A DNA stretch of 64,000 nucleotides. It comes from Acephala macrosclerotiorum. Lineage: Eukaryota; Ascomycota; Leotiomycetes; Helotiales; Mollisiaceae. The stretch is from assembly GCA_014904845.1 (NCBI GenBank), contig MU119342.1, positions 62,001-126,000 on the forward strand, in the 5' to 3' direction. The position numbers and the translations under genes were made by a program. Under the pieces are notes generated by a model, which saw nothing but the letters and a program-made list of their open reading frames with translations, had not been told where the DNA came from and searched no databases. Shown one piece after another: positions 20,985 to 29,350 of the stretch (its first letter is position 1; each line of letters opens with the position of its first letter).

Positions 20985-21403
20985 TTTGTGCATTCAAAAA
21001 AAAAAATTTTCATGTATTGTCTGCGAGAAAGATTATTGTCCAATATACCTATTTCACCTTTTACATATGATCGGCTTTGTCCAATATCTCACTGGCGGTG
21101 GCCTCTCTTCAGGCAATATGCAAGTATGATTTTTTCGGCAGCTCTTCAGGCAGCTCTGCGCATGTGGATGGTGGTGATCCAGGAAGCTCTACCGGTCTGG
21201 CGGCACGAGGTGGCACGCTGCTGTAGTAATGGTGATGGATCTCGTAGACTATAACTGTTGGAGCACGATCAGGGCTTCCTTCGACGTATCCCCTCCGCCT
21301 GTTTTGACTGTTAGGAACTTGTGTGTATATAAAAACCCCCCATCGCTCCTCTCCTCTCCTCTCCTCGAGAAAAACCTTACTATCATCCACGTTGCTTGCG
21401 ACC
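20985..21403. other. Intergenic promoter region
   Basis: Separates two membrane-protein genes. The TATA-like site listed below lies inside it. Confidence 0.5.
21326..21335 (+). promoter_or_regulatory. TATA box with CT-rich tract
   Basis: TATATAAAAA sits 69-78 bp before the ATG at 21404 and is followed by a pyrimidine-rich run of TCCTCTCCTC type (about 21345-21365). This is a typical fungal core-promoter arrangement. Confidence 0.55.
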
Positions 21404-21890
21404 ATGACGCAACCATTGGGCCGATTGAAACTACCTTTGCCAGTCCACCCTTCCAACATAATTGGATTCTGGGAGTTTCCAGCTGCCATCATCTCTTCCT
21501 TCGTACTTTCATACGCCCAGTACGCTAGCCATGTCGTAAGCCACCCCTACTCCTGCAGCCTGAATATGTTGAAACTGATGACCCAAGTGCCATGTGGACC
21601 ATTCTACGCAAAGCAGACTAGGACCAGCCTCTCTGGTCTGGATCGATCCAGCATCCGTACTGATGACACAAGCGTCAATACTTCTTGCTGCTTCCGTCGT
21701 CTCGTTCGCTGTTCGACGGCAAGAGCAGGATAAATTTCAGAGTTTATTATTCTTGCTAGCTGTTACAGCAGTCGTTGTGGTTGGCCTCCAACTCGATGTC
21801 TCACCCAATAACATTCTTCTCGGCCTGATGCCATGGTCTCTTTCCATCGCTATTGGGCTGAGCAGCATTACACACTGGCTAATAAGTTAA
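21404..21890 (+). CDS. Small multi-pass membrane protein, 144 aa, one intron
   Basis: Exon 1 (21404-21535) and exon 2 (21588-21890) join in phase 0 across a 52-nt intron (GTAAGC...CCAAG, with an ACTGATG branch 11 nt before the AG). The product has about four hydrophobic helices (IIGFWEFPAAIISSFVLSYA, LMTQASILLAASVVSFAV, LLFLLAVTAVVVVGLQL, NILLGLMPWSLSIAIGL). No known domain. Its closeness in character to the preceding gene, and the same strand, suggest a related membrane function, but no sequence similarity is visible. Confidence 0.68.
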
Positions 21891-22040
21891 CCATGACGAG
21901 ACTACGCGGATGAGTGAGAAGAGCTCAGGAAGTAACACGAGAAAGGTTAGGCCATGAGGATAGGTTCTCTTAGTATAATTGAGGCGATGTTGGCAGATTT
22001 AATACCAATTAGATTCTATTTAAAAGGCACGGAACTACAT

Positions 22041-23291
22041 TTAATAACAAGGCGCTTGAGTACAGGTTGAAATATAGACAGAAGTTGAAAGAATTGTTGG
22101 TCGAGTTGAATAAATTGTCGAAATAACAGACCCAATTGAATTAGTAAAATCGATTTGATCAATCGTCACAGTCGCCAATAATACAGTGATTGATCGCGTG
22201 TAGGGTAGTTTCAAAGCCGATGAAGAGCTCGTAGTCGAAGCGAGGGAAGATGAGGTAACGTTTGGATATTTCAAGCTAGGCAGCACTGAAAGCGATGAGT
22301 TTGATAAGAATGTAGCAGAATTGTTGGAAAGAGAGACTGATGTTGATGTGGTGACTGTGGCACGCGTGGCATTGGAGTACGTAGCTGAGGGAGAAGACTG
22401 CGAGACCGAGGTTGATGCTGTGGCAAGCGCAGTATCGGAGCATGTGGCTGAGGTAGACAGCTCCGAAATGGAGGTGGGTGACGTTGAGATTACTGTAGTT
22501 ACCGAGCTTGCTGTAGGCTGGGCAGAAGACCCGAGGAGATAGCTTGTATTTGACGTAGCAGCTGTACTTGTGAAGCTTGCCGTGGGCGTGACCGAGTCGG
22601 CATCACCACCAATACCGTTGACTGGTGCACAAATCCCACTGACTGCCAATTGCTTAGCGGTGCCTGAAATTGTAACATTAGGACCTGGATGTGGGATAAG
22701 AACGTCGCTACCTTCGACTGTCGTACAGCCATTCTTCAGGTTAGCAACGAAGAGATCGGGTCTTGTGGTAAATGGGACTTTTGAAGCGGATCCAGAACCA
22801 GCTGCAATAGTGATGCTAGCACAGTTCATGTAGATCTCCCGATTTCCAAGATTATTGTACCAAAGCCACGCGAAGACAGCTGAGCCAGTAGGAGTATCTG
22901 AAGGAACGTCGAAGAAGTACTGCTGGCTAGGTGAAAGTGGGCATCCGCCTTGATAAGTTTGGATTACTTGCCATGATTTGGCACCGTCCACACTAAGAGC
23001 CGCCTGGCACGAACCTCCTCCGTGGGTTGCCGAACCGACAAGTGTAAAATTGCGAGTGCTACCGGCGGTCCAAGTAACCACAGAAGCTCCTGCTGCTGTG
23101 CCAAGGTCCGATTGATAGCCTTTGCATGGAAATTGGGCAGGGCCAGAAAGCGGCGATGTCATATTGCAGTTCATATTTGCGGATACAAGTGGGTTGTACT
23201 TGGAGCGAAACGGTGGAGGATAGAGTAACTGCATGTGGGACATTGCTGTCGTGAATAGAATAAGACCACAGAGTAGGAATTCAGAACTCAT
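22041..23291 (-). CDS. Secreted AA11-like lytic polysaccharide monooxygenase, 416 aa
   Basis: An intact intronless gene. A signal peptide of 18 residues ends ...FTTAMS, so the mature protein starts with His19 (HMQLLYPPPFRSKYNP), the N-terminal half of the copper histidine brace. The second brace His is H90 in GSATHGGGSCQAAL. The family pattern continues with AQFPCKGYQSDL, GGCPLSPSQQYFFDVPSD, FAWLWYNNLGNREIYMNC and LFVANLKNGC. LPMOs of the AA11 group oxidise chitin using copper and a reductant or peroxide. Residues about 235-400 form a Ser/Thr-rich, probably O-glycosylated extension with no carbohydrate-binding module, suggesting cell-wall association. Two decayed relatives lie at 2.8-3.7 and 51.2-51.7 kb. 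The exact AA family should be confirmed; AA11 is the best fit from memory. Confidence 0.85.
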   Translation of the reverse strand: MSSEFLLCGLILFTTAMSHMQLLYPPPFRSKYNPLVSANMNCNMTSPLSGPAQFPCKGYQSDLGTAAGASVVTWTAGSTRNFTLVGSATHGGGSCQAALSVDGAKSWQVIQTYQGGCPLSPSQQYFFDVPSDTPTGSAVFAWLWYNNLGNREIYMNCASITIAAGSGSASKVPFTTRPDLFVANLKNGCTTVEGSDVLIPHPGPNVTISGTAKQLAVSGICAPVNGIGGDADSVTPTASFTSTAATSNTSYLLGSSAQPTASSVTTVISTSPTSISELSTSATCSDTALATASTSVSQSSPSATYSNATRATVTTSTSVSLSNNSATFLSNSSLSVLPSLKYPNVTSSSLASTTSSSSALKLPYTRSITVLLATVTIDQIDFTNSIGSVISTIYSTRPTILSTSVYISTCTQAPCY

Positions 23292-23586
23292 ACTAGCGTG
23301 TGGCAGGATGTACTTTTCAAGGGGTGATTTAGAATATGAGCGGGAGCTGCTTAGTTCGCAGGGAAGGAAGGGAAAAAAGAGGTTAAGTAACAGAAATATT
23401 CAAGCCTATCATCAGACACTGCTCGGGTCCAGGAAGGTATAGGATGAAAGACGCCACTTTCGGCGCCCAAGCTAGAGCAAGGCTATAATTGGAGAGGCTT
23501 AAGCTCCTCCCAAAAAACGCCGCCATGTCATGATTGAGATTTATTAATCTTGCAACCCGTTTAGAGGTCCTGATGAAGGGTCGACG
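23292..23586. other. Divergent intergenic region
   Basis: Between the LPMO gene (minus) and the first tandem paralogue (plus). No specific site recognised. Confidence 0.4.
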
Positions 23587-24744
23587 ATGGCAAGCCACTG
23601 CAACGAGCACACGATGGTCTTTCACTTGGAAATGCCTAGCGAAGCAGAGAATTGGTCCGACACATCAATCTTACCAGCTATTGGTGGCGAGAGCGGCTAC
23701 GCCCACCTCTTCCGCGTCATGGATCTCTTGAACCCTTGCGCACCGGACAGGGTTGGGACGGATGTCGTTATCAAAGATGCCCTTATGACCGTACTACAAT
23801 GTGCTGCAAGGATGTGGGAGCAGTCTGGAGATTCCGAAGCAGCAGTACGTCTTGTCATGTCCAAAGACTTTCGTTTACTTTTGAGGCTTGGAGTCCAAGA
23901 CAAACTATGCCACTTATTTTCCCAGAAGTGCTCGAATATGAACTCCCTCGACGCAACTACGATTTCCACGCAGCTCGAAAATGCTAGCCTCTTCACATCA
24001 ATAGCCCGGAATGACGCTCGCCAGTTAAATATCAGGGCCTTGGTCGTCGAGCACGTCGCCTCGCTGTGCATGAAACACTATGCAGCATTGCAGTTTCCTT
24101 GCGACAGAGTAGAGACGGGTGAGTTGATCATATTTCGGAGTTATTCGGCGCTTGTCAGTAGCCTTGGTGTATTTGATAAATCACTACTTGCGACTCAACT
24201 CGAGGAGACTTTTCAGTGGACAGATCATACCACCGAGGCTGATGGGACCAACTCGCACTTCTCACCAAAACCACTTGCCATTAGCAAGGAAGCCAGACTC
24301 CGTATCTCAGCGGTGATCAACCATGGACTTCAGCAAGCCATCACCTCGGCTGCACCCCAACTAAAATCCCCTCAGATTACGGAGCATGACGTCTCTGACT
24401 GGCTAGGGGACTTCTGCACTAATGAGCGGGGTTTGAGGAAGGTGTTACACCTGGCCAGAAAATGGAACTCGGAGCCTCTTAAGCGAGCAGAGGATATGGT
24501 GTTCCTCGATGATGAATCCTCGCCAAATTTTAGACCTCCAGAATGGTCAATGCTGCTTGATGGGATATCGGAGGGGTCTAGCAGGCTTACAATACAGCCT
24601 TCGTCTCTTCAAAGCGGCCCTTGTCTTAGCAAGAAAGGGATGAGCACCCGCGAGAAAATAGGGGCACTTCCAACTATTGAAGAGGAAACCTTAGATCAGG
24701 TGTACGATCATACTACTCCATTCAGAAAGAGAGTGGTAAAATAG
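23587..24744 (+). CDS. Hypothetical protein, tandem paralogue 1, 385 aa
   Basis: A single intact open frame. It is paralogous to the gene at 25588-26490: HLFRVMDLLNPCAPDRVGT matches SRVIELMNPARPGMITTESV, ALMTVLQCAARMWEQSG matches IILTLLQCAGRLYGCG, and LLRLGVQDKLCHLF matches ILRYGVQDKLNRVI. The shared region (about residues 35-220) is helical and rich in Leu and Ala, with no catalytic motif. The C-terminal 160 residues (beyond the paralogue's similarity) include ITEHDVSDWLGDFCTNERGL and a charged tail. Function is unknown. The duplication and intact frames suggest both copies are or recently were expressed. Confidence 0.72.
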   Translation: MASHCNEHTMVFHLEMPSEAENWSDTSILPAIGGESGYAHLFRVMDLLNPCAPDRVGTDVVIKDALMTVLQCAARMWEQSGDSEAAVRLVMSKDFRLLLRLGVQDKLCHLFSQKCSNMNSLDATTISTQLENASLFTSIARNDARQLNIRALVVEHVASLCMKHYAALQFPCDRVETGELIIFRSYSALVSSLGVFDKSLLATQLEETFQWTDHTTEADGTNSHFSPKPLAISKEARLRISAVINHGLQQAITSAAPQLKSPQITEHDVSDWLGDFCTNERGLRKVLHLARKWNSEPLKRAEDMVFLDDESSPNFRPPEWSMLLDGISEGSSRLTIQPSSLQSGPCLSKKGMSTREKIGALPTIEEETLDQVYDHTTPFRKRVVK

Positions 24745-24886
24745 ATTTTAACAACAATATCGATTTAATTTTTGTTATATTTAAAAAAAAAATTTAAATA
24801 CAAGATAAAGCCTTTGTACTTAAAAAAGGTTCTCGAGCCCTGGATTGTAGATTTGCTTAGGAGTAGAAGCGCGATCATGAGTTTAC

Positions 24887-25180
24887 TCAAAAAATTCCGA
24901 TCGGTTGCAAATGAACCTGACGGTGCTCGAGAGCAAGCGCCTCCGTGAGATATTCCGGCTGGTGACACATTGCACACCTATAAACAATATCTCCATTTTT
25001 ATCTTTTCTCCATTGTATATAATGGTCCGGAGTATGAAAATTCCATTTGAATCTTCTTTTTTGGGCAGGCCTTGTATTTGATCTCGGTATATATTTTAAT
25101 TCAATTTCCTCGTTAATATAAAGGATTCTTTTAAACCAATCAAGACATTTACAAGAGAGTATTTGAATAGAATAAGCCAT
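24887..25180 (-). CDS. Hypothetical 97-aa protein with zinc-finger-like end
   Basis: The frame has coding-like content despite the AT-rich surroundings: RSNTRPAQKRRFKWNFHTPD, then DIVYRCAMCHQPEYLTE and ALALEHRQVHL. The C-x2-C-x13-H-x3-H spacing is close to a C2H2 zinc finger. The first 35 residues are less convincing. It may be the remains of an element-encoded DNA-binding protein. No intron or partner exon could be placed, so it may equally be a decayed fragment. Confidence 0.3.
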   Translation of the reverse strand: MAYSIQILSCKCLDWFKRILYINEEIELKYIPRSNTRPAQKRRFKWNFHTPDHYIQWRKDKNGDIVYRCAMCHQPEYLTEALALEHRQVHLQPIGIF

Positions 25181-25344
25181 TGCTTGTTTTTGAGTTTAAA
25201 AAATGTTAATAATTTTTTTTAAAAAATATCGATATTTATAAATAATATAAAAGTTAAGGATTTCTGCCTGAGGATTAGCTAATGTCGGCGGATAAGCTTC
25301 CAATTTAATAAATTGAGAACTCGAGCACGTGTCAACAACCCACC

Positions 25345-25396
25345 AATTCGGCTGACCGAAGGCAGATTCTGGCTCTTTGATTGTATCATCCACTTT
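25345..25396 (+). repeat. Dispersed repeat family B, copy 1
   Basis: GGCAGATTCTGGCTC followed by ATCCACTTTGTG recurs at 63498-63546 after TCAGCTGACCAAA. On the minus strand both copies encode an IKEPESAFGQ-type stretch, so this may be a decayed piece of a coding transposon. Confidence 0.6.
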
Positions 25397-25587
25397 GTGG
25401 AAGCTCTTGCCCACGAGCGATAGTTCCTGCTCAAAATGGCCGACTAGGTCGCAGAAATCTGCACCAAGTCGATTTCTGGCTCTAGAACAGCAGCCGTTTT
25501 TGGCTGCCTATTACCAAACGGATTTGGAGACTTTATAATTCAAAGACCGATACATGAGCTGAGGAAGGTGACCCCAGCCTCATAATT

Positions 25588-26490
25588 ATGGCAGATGCCG
25601 TAGGGTCCGCTGCTAGGCCTTCCGCTTTTGATTCCGCCTCGGCGGCTCCCAACAATGGACAGACTCTGTTGCCATACCTCGAAGACGAAACTGCTGAGTC
25701 CCGCTTGTCACGCGTCATCGAATTGATGAACCCCGCACGACCGGGCATGATCACGACCGAGAGTGTTTGTAGAGACATCATCCTAACACTGCTACAATGT
25801 GCTGGGAGACTGTACGGATGTGGCACTTTTCAAAATGAGGCTTCTATGCTCATTCAAAATACAGACTTTTTTTGCATTCTGCGATATGGCGTTCAAGACA
25901 AGCTCAATCGAGTTATTAACGACGGTTGCATGGCCAATGTCACATCGGAAACCACGCACCTTTCAAACCACCTCCAGAGAGCTAGGCTATTTTCGACAAT
26001 TCGGAAGAACGAAGCGCAAATGTCAAACCATCAAGCAATGGTGCTCGAGCACTTGGTGTCTATATTCAAACACAACTATCCAGCACTTTTGGGAAAGTGT
26101 ATCCCTCCCACGACGAACGAATCATGGTTGTTCAAAGGCTGTCTCACGCTGCTCACGTGGCGGAGTAGCTATGAAACAGCTTGGCTTATATCGATGCTCC
26201 CGGACGTATTTATGTGGAATATTACAGGTCCTTCGGTCGGCCTGGATATAGTGCAATGTGAGTCAGACGCACTGGGAGAAGTAGAGCAAGATCGGCCGAG
26301 ATCTGCTTCCGAGATGCAGGAACAAGATGCTGCCCGGGAAGAGTCACCCACCGTTTCAATTTTCGACCTGGGATCAGACTCGGATGCGGGCGAAGGTCAA
26401 GCGGAGTGGGATCTAGTACGCCAGAATATCTTTGGCGAAGGTAGAGGCGGTATTCAGGAGCTGCAAATAGCAAGTCCAAGCACGATTTAG
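25588..26490 (+). CDS. Hypothetical protein, tandem paralogue 2, 300 aa
   Basis: An intact single-exon gene, 844 bp downstream of its paralogue and on the same strand. Residues about 38-215 align with the other copy, and GVQDKL is identical. The C-terminus differs: it is acidic and includes VSIFDLGSDSDAGEGQAEW, and ends with IASPSTI. The N-terminal ASAAPNNGQTLLPYLEDE segment replaces a different lead in copy 1. The pair therefore share a helical domain with divergent ends. No known domain is recognised. Confidence 0.7.
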   Translation: MADAVGSAARPSAFDSASAAPNNGQTLLPYLEDETAESRLSRVIELMNPARPGMITTESVCRDIILTLLQCAGRLYGCGTFQNEASMLIQNTDFFCILRYGVQDKLNRVINDGCMANVTSETTHLSNHLQRARLFSTIRKNEAQMSNHQAMVLEHLVSIFKHNYPALLGKCIPPTTNESWLFKGCLTLLTWRSSYETAWLISMLPDVFMWNITGPSVGLDIVQCESDALGEVEQDRPRSASEMQEQDAAREESPTVSIFDLGSDSDAGEGQAEWDLVRQNIFGEGRGGIQELQIASPSTI

Positions 26491-26977
26491 CGTAATTATC
26501 AATTGTTAAAAATGAAATGTATTTCAAAGGGCTTGTTTTCATTGTATATTGGCAAAAGTTCTCACCGCAGATGGAAAAAATAGATCCGGAGAAGATGAAG
26601 TTTGACTGTCTGCGCTACTTCGACATTCGATAATCCTGAGACAGCATCCAAGATCGAATCGCTGGCCCATGTAGAACACATACTGGATATCATTGTCAAG
26701 ATTTGATGATATTGATGATTATTGTTGTTATTGATGATGATGGTTCTCAGAGAGAGAGAGATCTCTTAAAACCCCGCAGCACTGACTCAGCACTAAATCA
26801 CATGATCATCCCTACGTGCCGAAAAACCCTGCGTGCCGGAAAAAATAATAGGTACTTTGACTTTAAGTATCTTAAAATCTATGTACACTTCAATACCTCC
26901 TATAATGTTTTATAAGTTATATTCTGTAGCCACTCCAGGATACTCTCCCACTAGAAAATTATATTTATATCGTCGCC
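26491..26977. other. Intergenic with microsatellite and repeat copy
   Basis: A TGA/TTG-rich microsatellite at about 26702-26742, an AGAGAG run near 26748-26760, and dispersed repeat family A copy 3 at 26806-26884. Confidence 0.5.
26806..26884 (+). repeat. Dispersed repeat family A, copy 3 (diverged)
   Basis: CATCCCTACGTGCCGAAAAA and, further on, TAGGTACTTTGACTTTAAGT and CTTAAAATCTATGTA match copy 2 in the same order, with substitutions and an apparent internal duplication of the GCGTGCCG core. Confidence 0.6.
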
Positions 26978-27235
26978 CCTCAGCCTCGAATCGGCTCATT
27001 CCAGTTCCATACTGACGGAACGATAACGTTGACAAACCGACCGCTGCTTTGCTCTGTCGTCATCTTGGAAAATGAGAGTGCGCTGAGAACGATAGACAGG
27101 AACGAAACGTATACCTGTACTGAGCCATTCGTTGCAGATATGCTTACACTTAGTAATCCAAACGCAGTTTTTGATGCTAAAGACCTTCACGATAATGCTC
27201 TTGAGCCAAGTCGCAGTTCCAAAAGGCTTAGGGGG
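26978..27235 (+). pseudogene. APH-like phosphotransferase relic (internal fragment)
   Basis: Encodes PQPRIGSFQFHTDGTITLTN, RPLLCSVVILENE, ETYTCTEPFVADMLT and NPNAVFDAKDLHDNA. These match the middle of the phosphotransferase at 5.0-6.7 kb (PQPRIGSFEF, TITLTNRPLSC, TEPFVADMLTF) but are not identical, so the relic derives from another family member. A stretch corresponding to FHDDFFL has been lost, and neither the N-terminal part nor the catalytic loop is present. Confidence 0.85.
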
Positions 27236-27358
27236 ATAACCGAGGATTCTTAGATTGCCCCTTAGGACAAAGGTCTTCCAAATTGTCCAGCCATGCAAAT
27301 TTACTTTGAGATTTATGCACTTATACATACAATCAAACCCAGGCTAGATAAGGAGAGC

Positions 27359-27907
27359 TCACCAACCGCTGGAAGAGGCATCAACCCTGAGGGTCCACTT
27401 CACCCCACGTCGCTTGATGATATTATTCGTGAAGGCAGAAGATGTGAACCTTCTTTTTCTTGTTCGCGAGTCAGCGATTACTCCCTTTAAGCCGGGAGAG
27501 TCTCTACCCTCTTTAGCCATGGCGAGCATCAAAACTGAGCTCAAGTCATCCCACCCTGGAACATACGCTTCCACTTTCTTCCCAACTTCAATCAATGGCC
27601 TAGCCTTTGCCAGGTATACTTTTACCATCTGGTTTGCAATAATGACAATATTGTTTACCTTCAAAATGTCATTCATAGCATCGCTTGGGTCGAATTTTGT
27701 AGAGACTGAAGGCGCCATCGACTCTAACGTGAATGCGCTCGTCATCCCTTGGATTTGCACAAATTTTGATTTAGTTGATGGGTTGAGAACTTGTATTCCT
27801 ATGCAATTTGTACTTCCAACATTGGAACAACATTGAACATTGAACATTGAACATTGAACATACAAGAGAGTAATGAATGTGCAAGACTGGGCTGAAAATA
27901 AATCCAT
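27359..27907 (-). CDS. Hypothetical protein, up to 182 aa
   Basis: The frame starts within a heptanucleotide repeat (ACATTGA units, 27829-27862 on the plus strand), so the first 50 residues are doubtful; the ATG at residue 55 (MTSAFTLESM) is a better start. The rest reads as an ordered protein: KFDPSDAMNDILKVNNIVII, KARPLIEVGKKVEAYVPGWD and LSSVLMLAMAKEGRDSPGL, then a basic end (ADSRTRKRRF). A GTGAGC at the stop (about 27359) looks like a splice donor, so another exon may follow. No known family; the first half vaguely recalls N-terminal regions of fungal NLR-like proteins. Confidence 0.5.
   Translation of the reverse strand: MDLFSAQSCTFITLLYVQCSMFNVQCCSNVGSTNCIGIQVLNPSTKSKFVQIQGMTSAFTLESMAPSVSTKFDPSDAMNDILKVNNIVIIANQMVKVYLAKARPLIEVGKKVEAYVPGWDDLSSVLMLAMAKEGRDSPGLKGVIADSRTRKRRFTSSAFTNNIIKRRGVKWTLRVDASSSGW
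27829..27862 (+). repeat. Heptanucleotide tandem repeat (ACATTGA)n
   Basis: About four and a half copies in direct tandem. They overlap the annotated start of the minus-strand frame above. Confidence 0.85.
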
Positions 27908-27948
27908 TCAATGAAGCCAAAACAAGAAACGTGTACGCGCAGAGTAAT

Positions 27949-29198
27949 TCAGACCTCCTCCTTCTCCTGATCAGCGGCTGGTTGGGTTATGCCCGATTGA
28001 GGGACGACCTGCATGGTTTCCATCGCTAACTTCTGAGCAGCCTCTAGTTGAGGGACGATCTGCATGGCTTCCATCGCTACAGTCTCCAGTTGAGGTTCAA
28101 TCTGCATGGCCCCCTCTCCCTGCTCTTGACTGACTCTTGCCCCAACTAAAACATGAACTCTACACCATCGTTAGAGTCAGATCCAAGCAAACTCTCTCCA
28201 TAAATTGGCTCGACGACGATCTTCAAGCGACGATCGCCTGCCCTGGATAGTGCAAGATGCTCCGCAAACACTTCTTTCATCGTGACCCACTCGACCTCTT
28301 CGTCTTTTTTGACTGAGTATTTAACATCGCCTATAGATGCTTTGAGTTCAAATTTGATCTCCTCGATCCCAGATCTTTGTGTAGCTGTCGAGAGCAGTTC
28401 AGTAAAGGTGGCAAGAGAATTGCTTCCAATATGGCCATTTCTCCAAGGCTCCTGGACAACATGAGGCTGACTAGTCCGAATCCAAAACGGGACTTGGCAT
28501 TTGATGGGCTGGCGTGGGCTAGGGGAAGGATCTGCTTTATCGGTTGAAGCGTGTACTTCAGGCAAATCTCCGTATGTGCTTACGCTATTGTTTGAGGGAA
28601 GACGTGAGTTTGAAGAAGGCTGTTGCGTCAAGTATTGCGGATGCAGTGTTGCGGTCGGCACGCATATCTGTAATGGTGCTGGCAACGATTCCGTGGCAGC
28701 AATCTGAGGTGACTTGTCGAGCCCTGCGGCTCTAGAGGTGGCAAGAGGAGGCTCGGACTCAGCGGGTACGGTGGCAGGAATCTGAGGTGACTTGTCTTGC
28801 CCTTCAGCACTAAAAGCAGAAGAGATCCGAGGCCCTTCGGTTCTGGGCTTTAAGTCCCAAGGATCACCACCTCTTTCGTCATTCGTATCGTGGTTTTGTT
28901 GCATGCTCAACTCTGGCGATAGATTACCTCGCCGTATTCTCTTACTCGGCAAGTCGAAATGCGAGAGCTGCAGTCTCCTCTTTCCGACCCCGAAGATCCT
29001 CCGAAAAGCGCTCAAAATTGTCTTCCGCGATCCTGCGTAGATCGGATGCTTGTTCATAATCCACTTGCATATGTCATCGGGATTCTCCTCCCCCCTTGCA
29101 CGAGCTTGCCTAACGAGGTCGGAAATGGAATCGTGATTGTCGGTCTCTTGGTCGAGGGCCATCTTCCCGGCTGTTTCGAATCGATCGTTTCTTTGCAA
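27949..29198 (-). CDS. Hypothetical protein with a shared C-terminal domain, 401 aa, one intron
   Basis: Exon 1 (29198-28164) and exon 2 (28119-27949) join in phase 0 across a 44-nt intron (GTAGAG...AGCAG). The N-terminus (SISDLVRQARARGEENPDD, WIMNKHPIYAGSRKTILSAF) and a basic patch (GKRRLQL, PSKRIRRG) precede a Ser/Pro-rich middle. The conserved domain (about residues 245-335) reads VPFWIRTSQPHVVQEPWRN, GHIGSNSLATFTELLSTAT, RSGIEEIKFELKAS, then LALSRAGDRRLKI. The same domain appears, decayed, at 48.6-48.8 kb. Exon 2 adds three imperfect repeats around AMQIVPQLE. No known family. If the intron is not used, the protein ends 5 residues after exon 1. Confidence 0.65.
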
Positions 29199-29350
29199 GA
29201 TCTCGGCGACAACCTCTGCTCCCGGAAGTGAACAAATTTCGGAGTGGTCCCTTAAGTAATGCCGAATATATTCAGTTTCCTATAGTATCGTTAGCTGCGT
29301 ATAGCTTTATGGCACTATTTTTATTACCTCTGAATACTTATAAGGACATT

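Larger units (their letters stand above)
24745..25587. other. AT-rich spacer between the tandem paralogues, with a possible gene relic
   Basis: Very AT-rich. Contains the minus-strand frame listed at 24887-25180 and repeat family B at 25345-25396. Confidence 0.5.
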
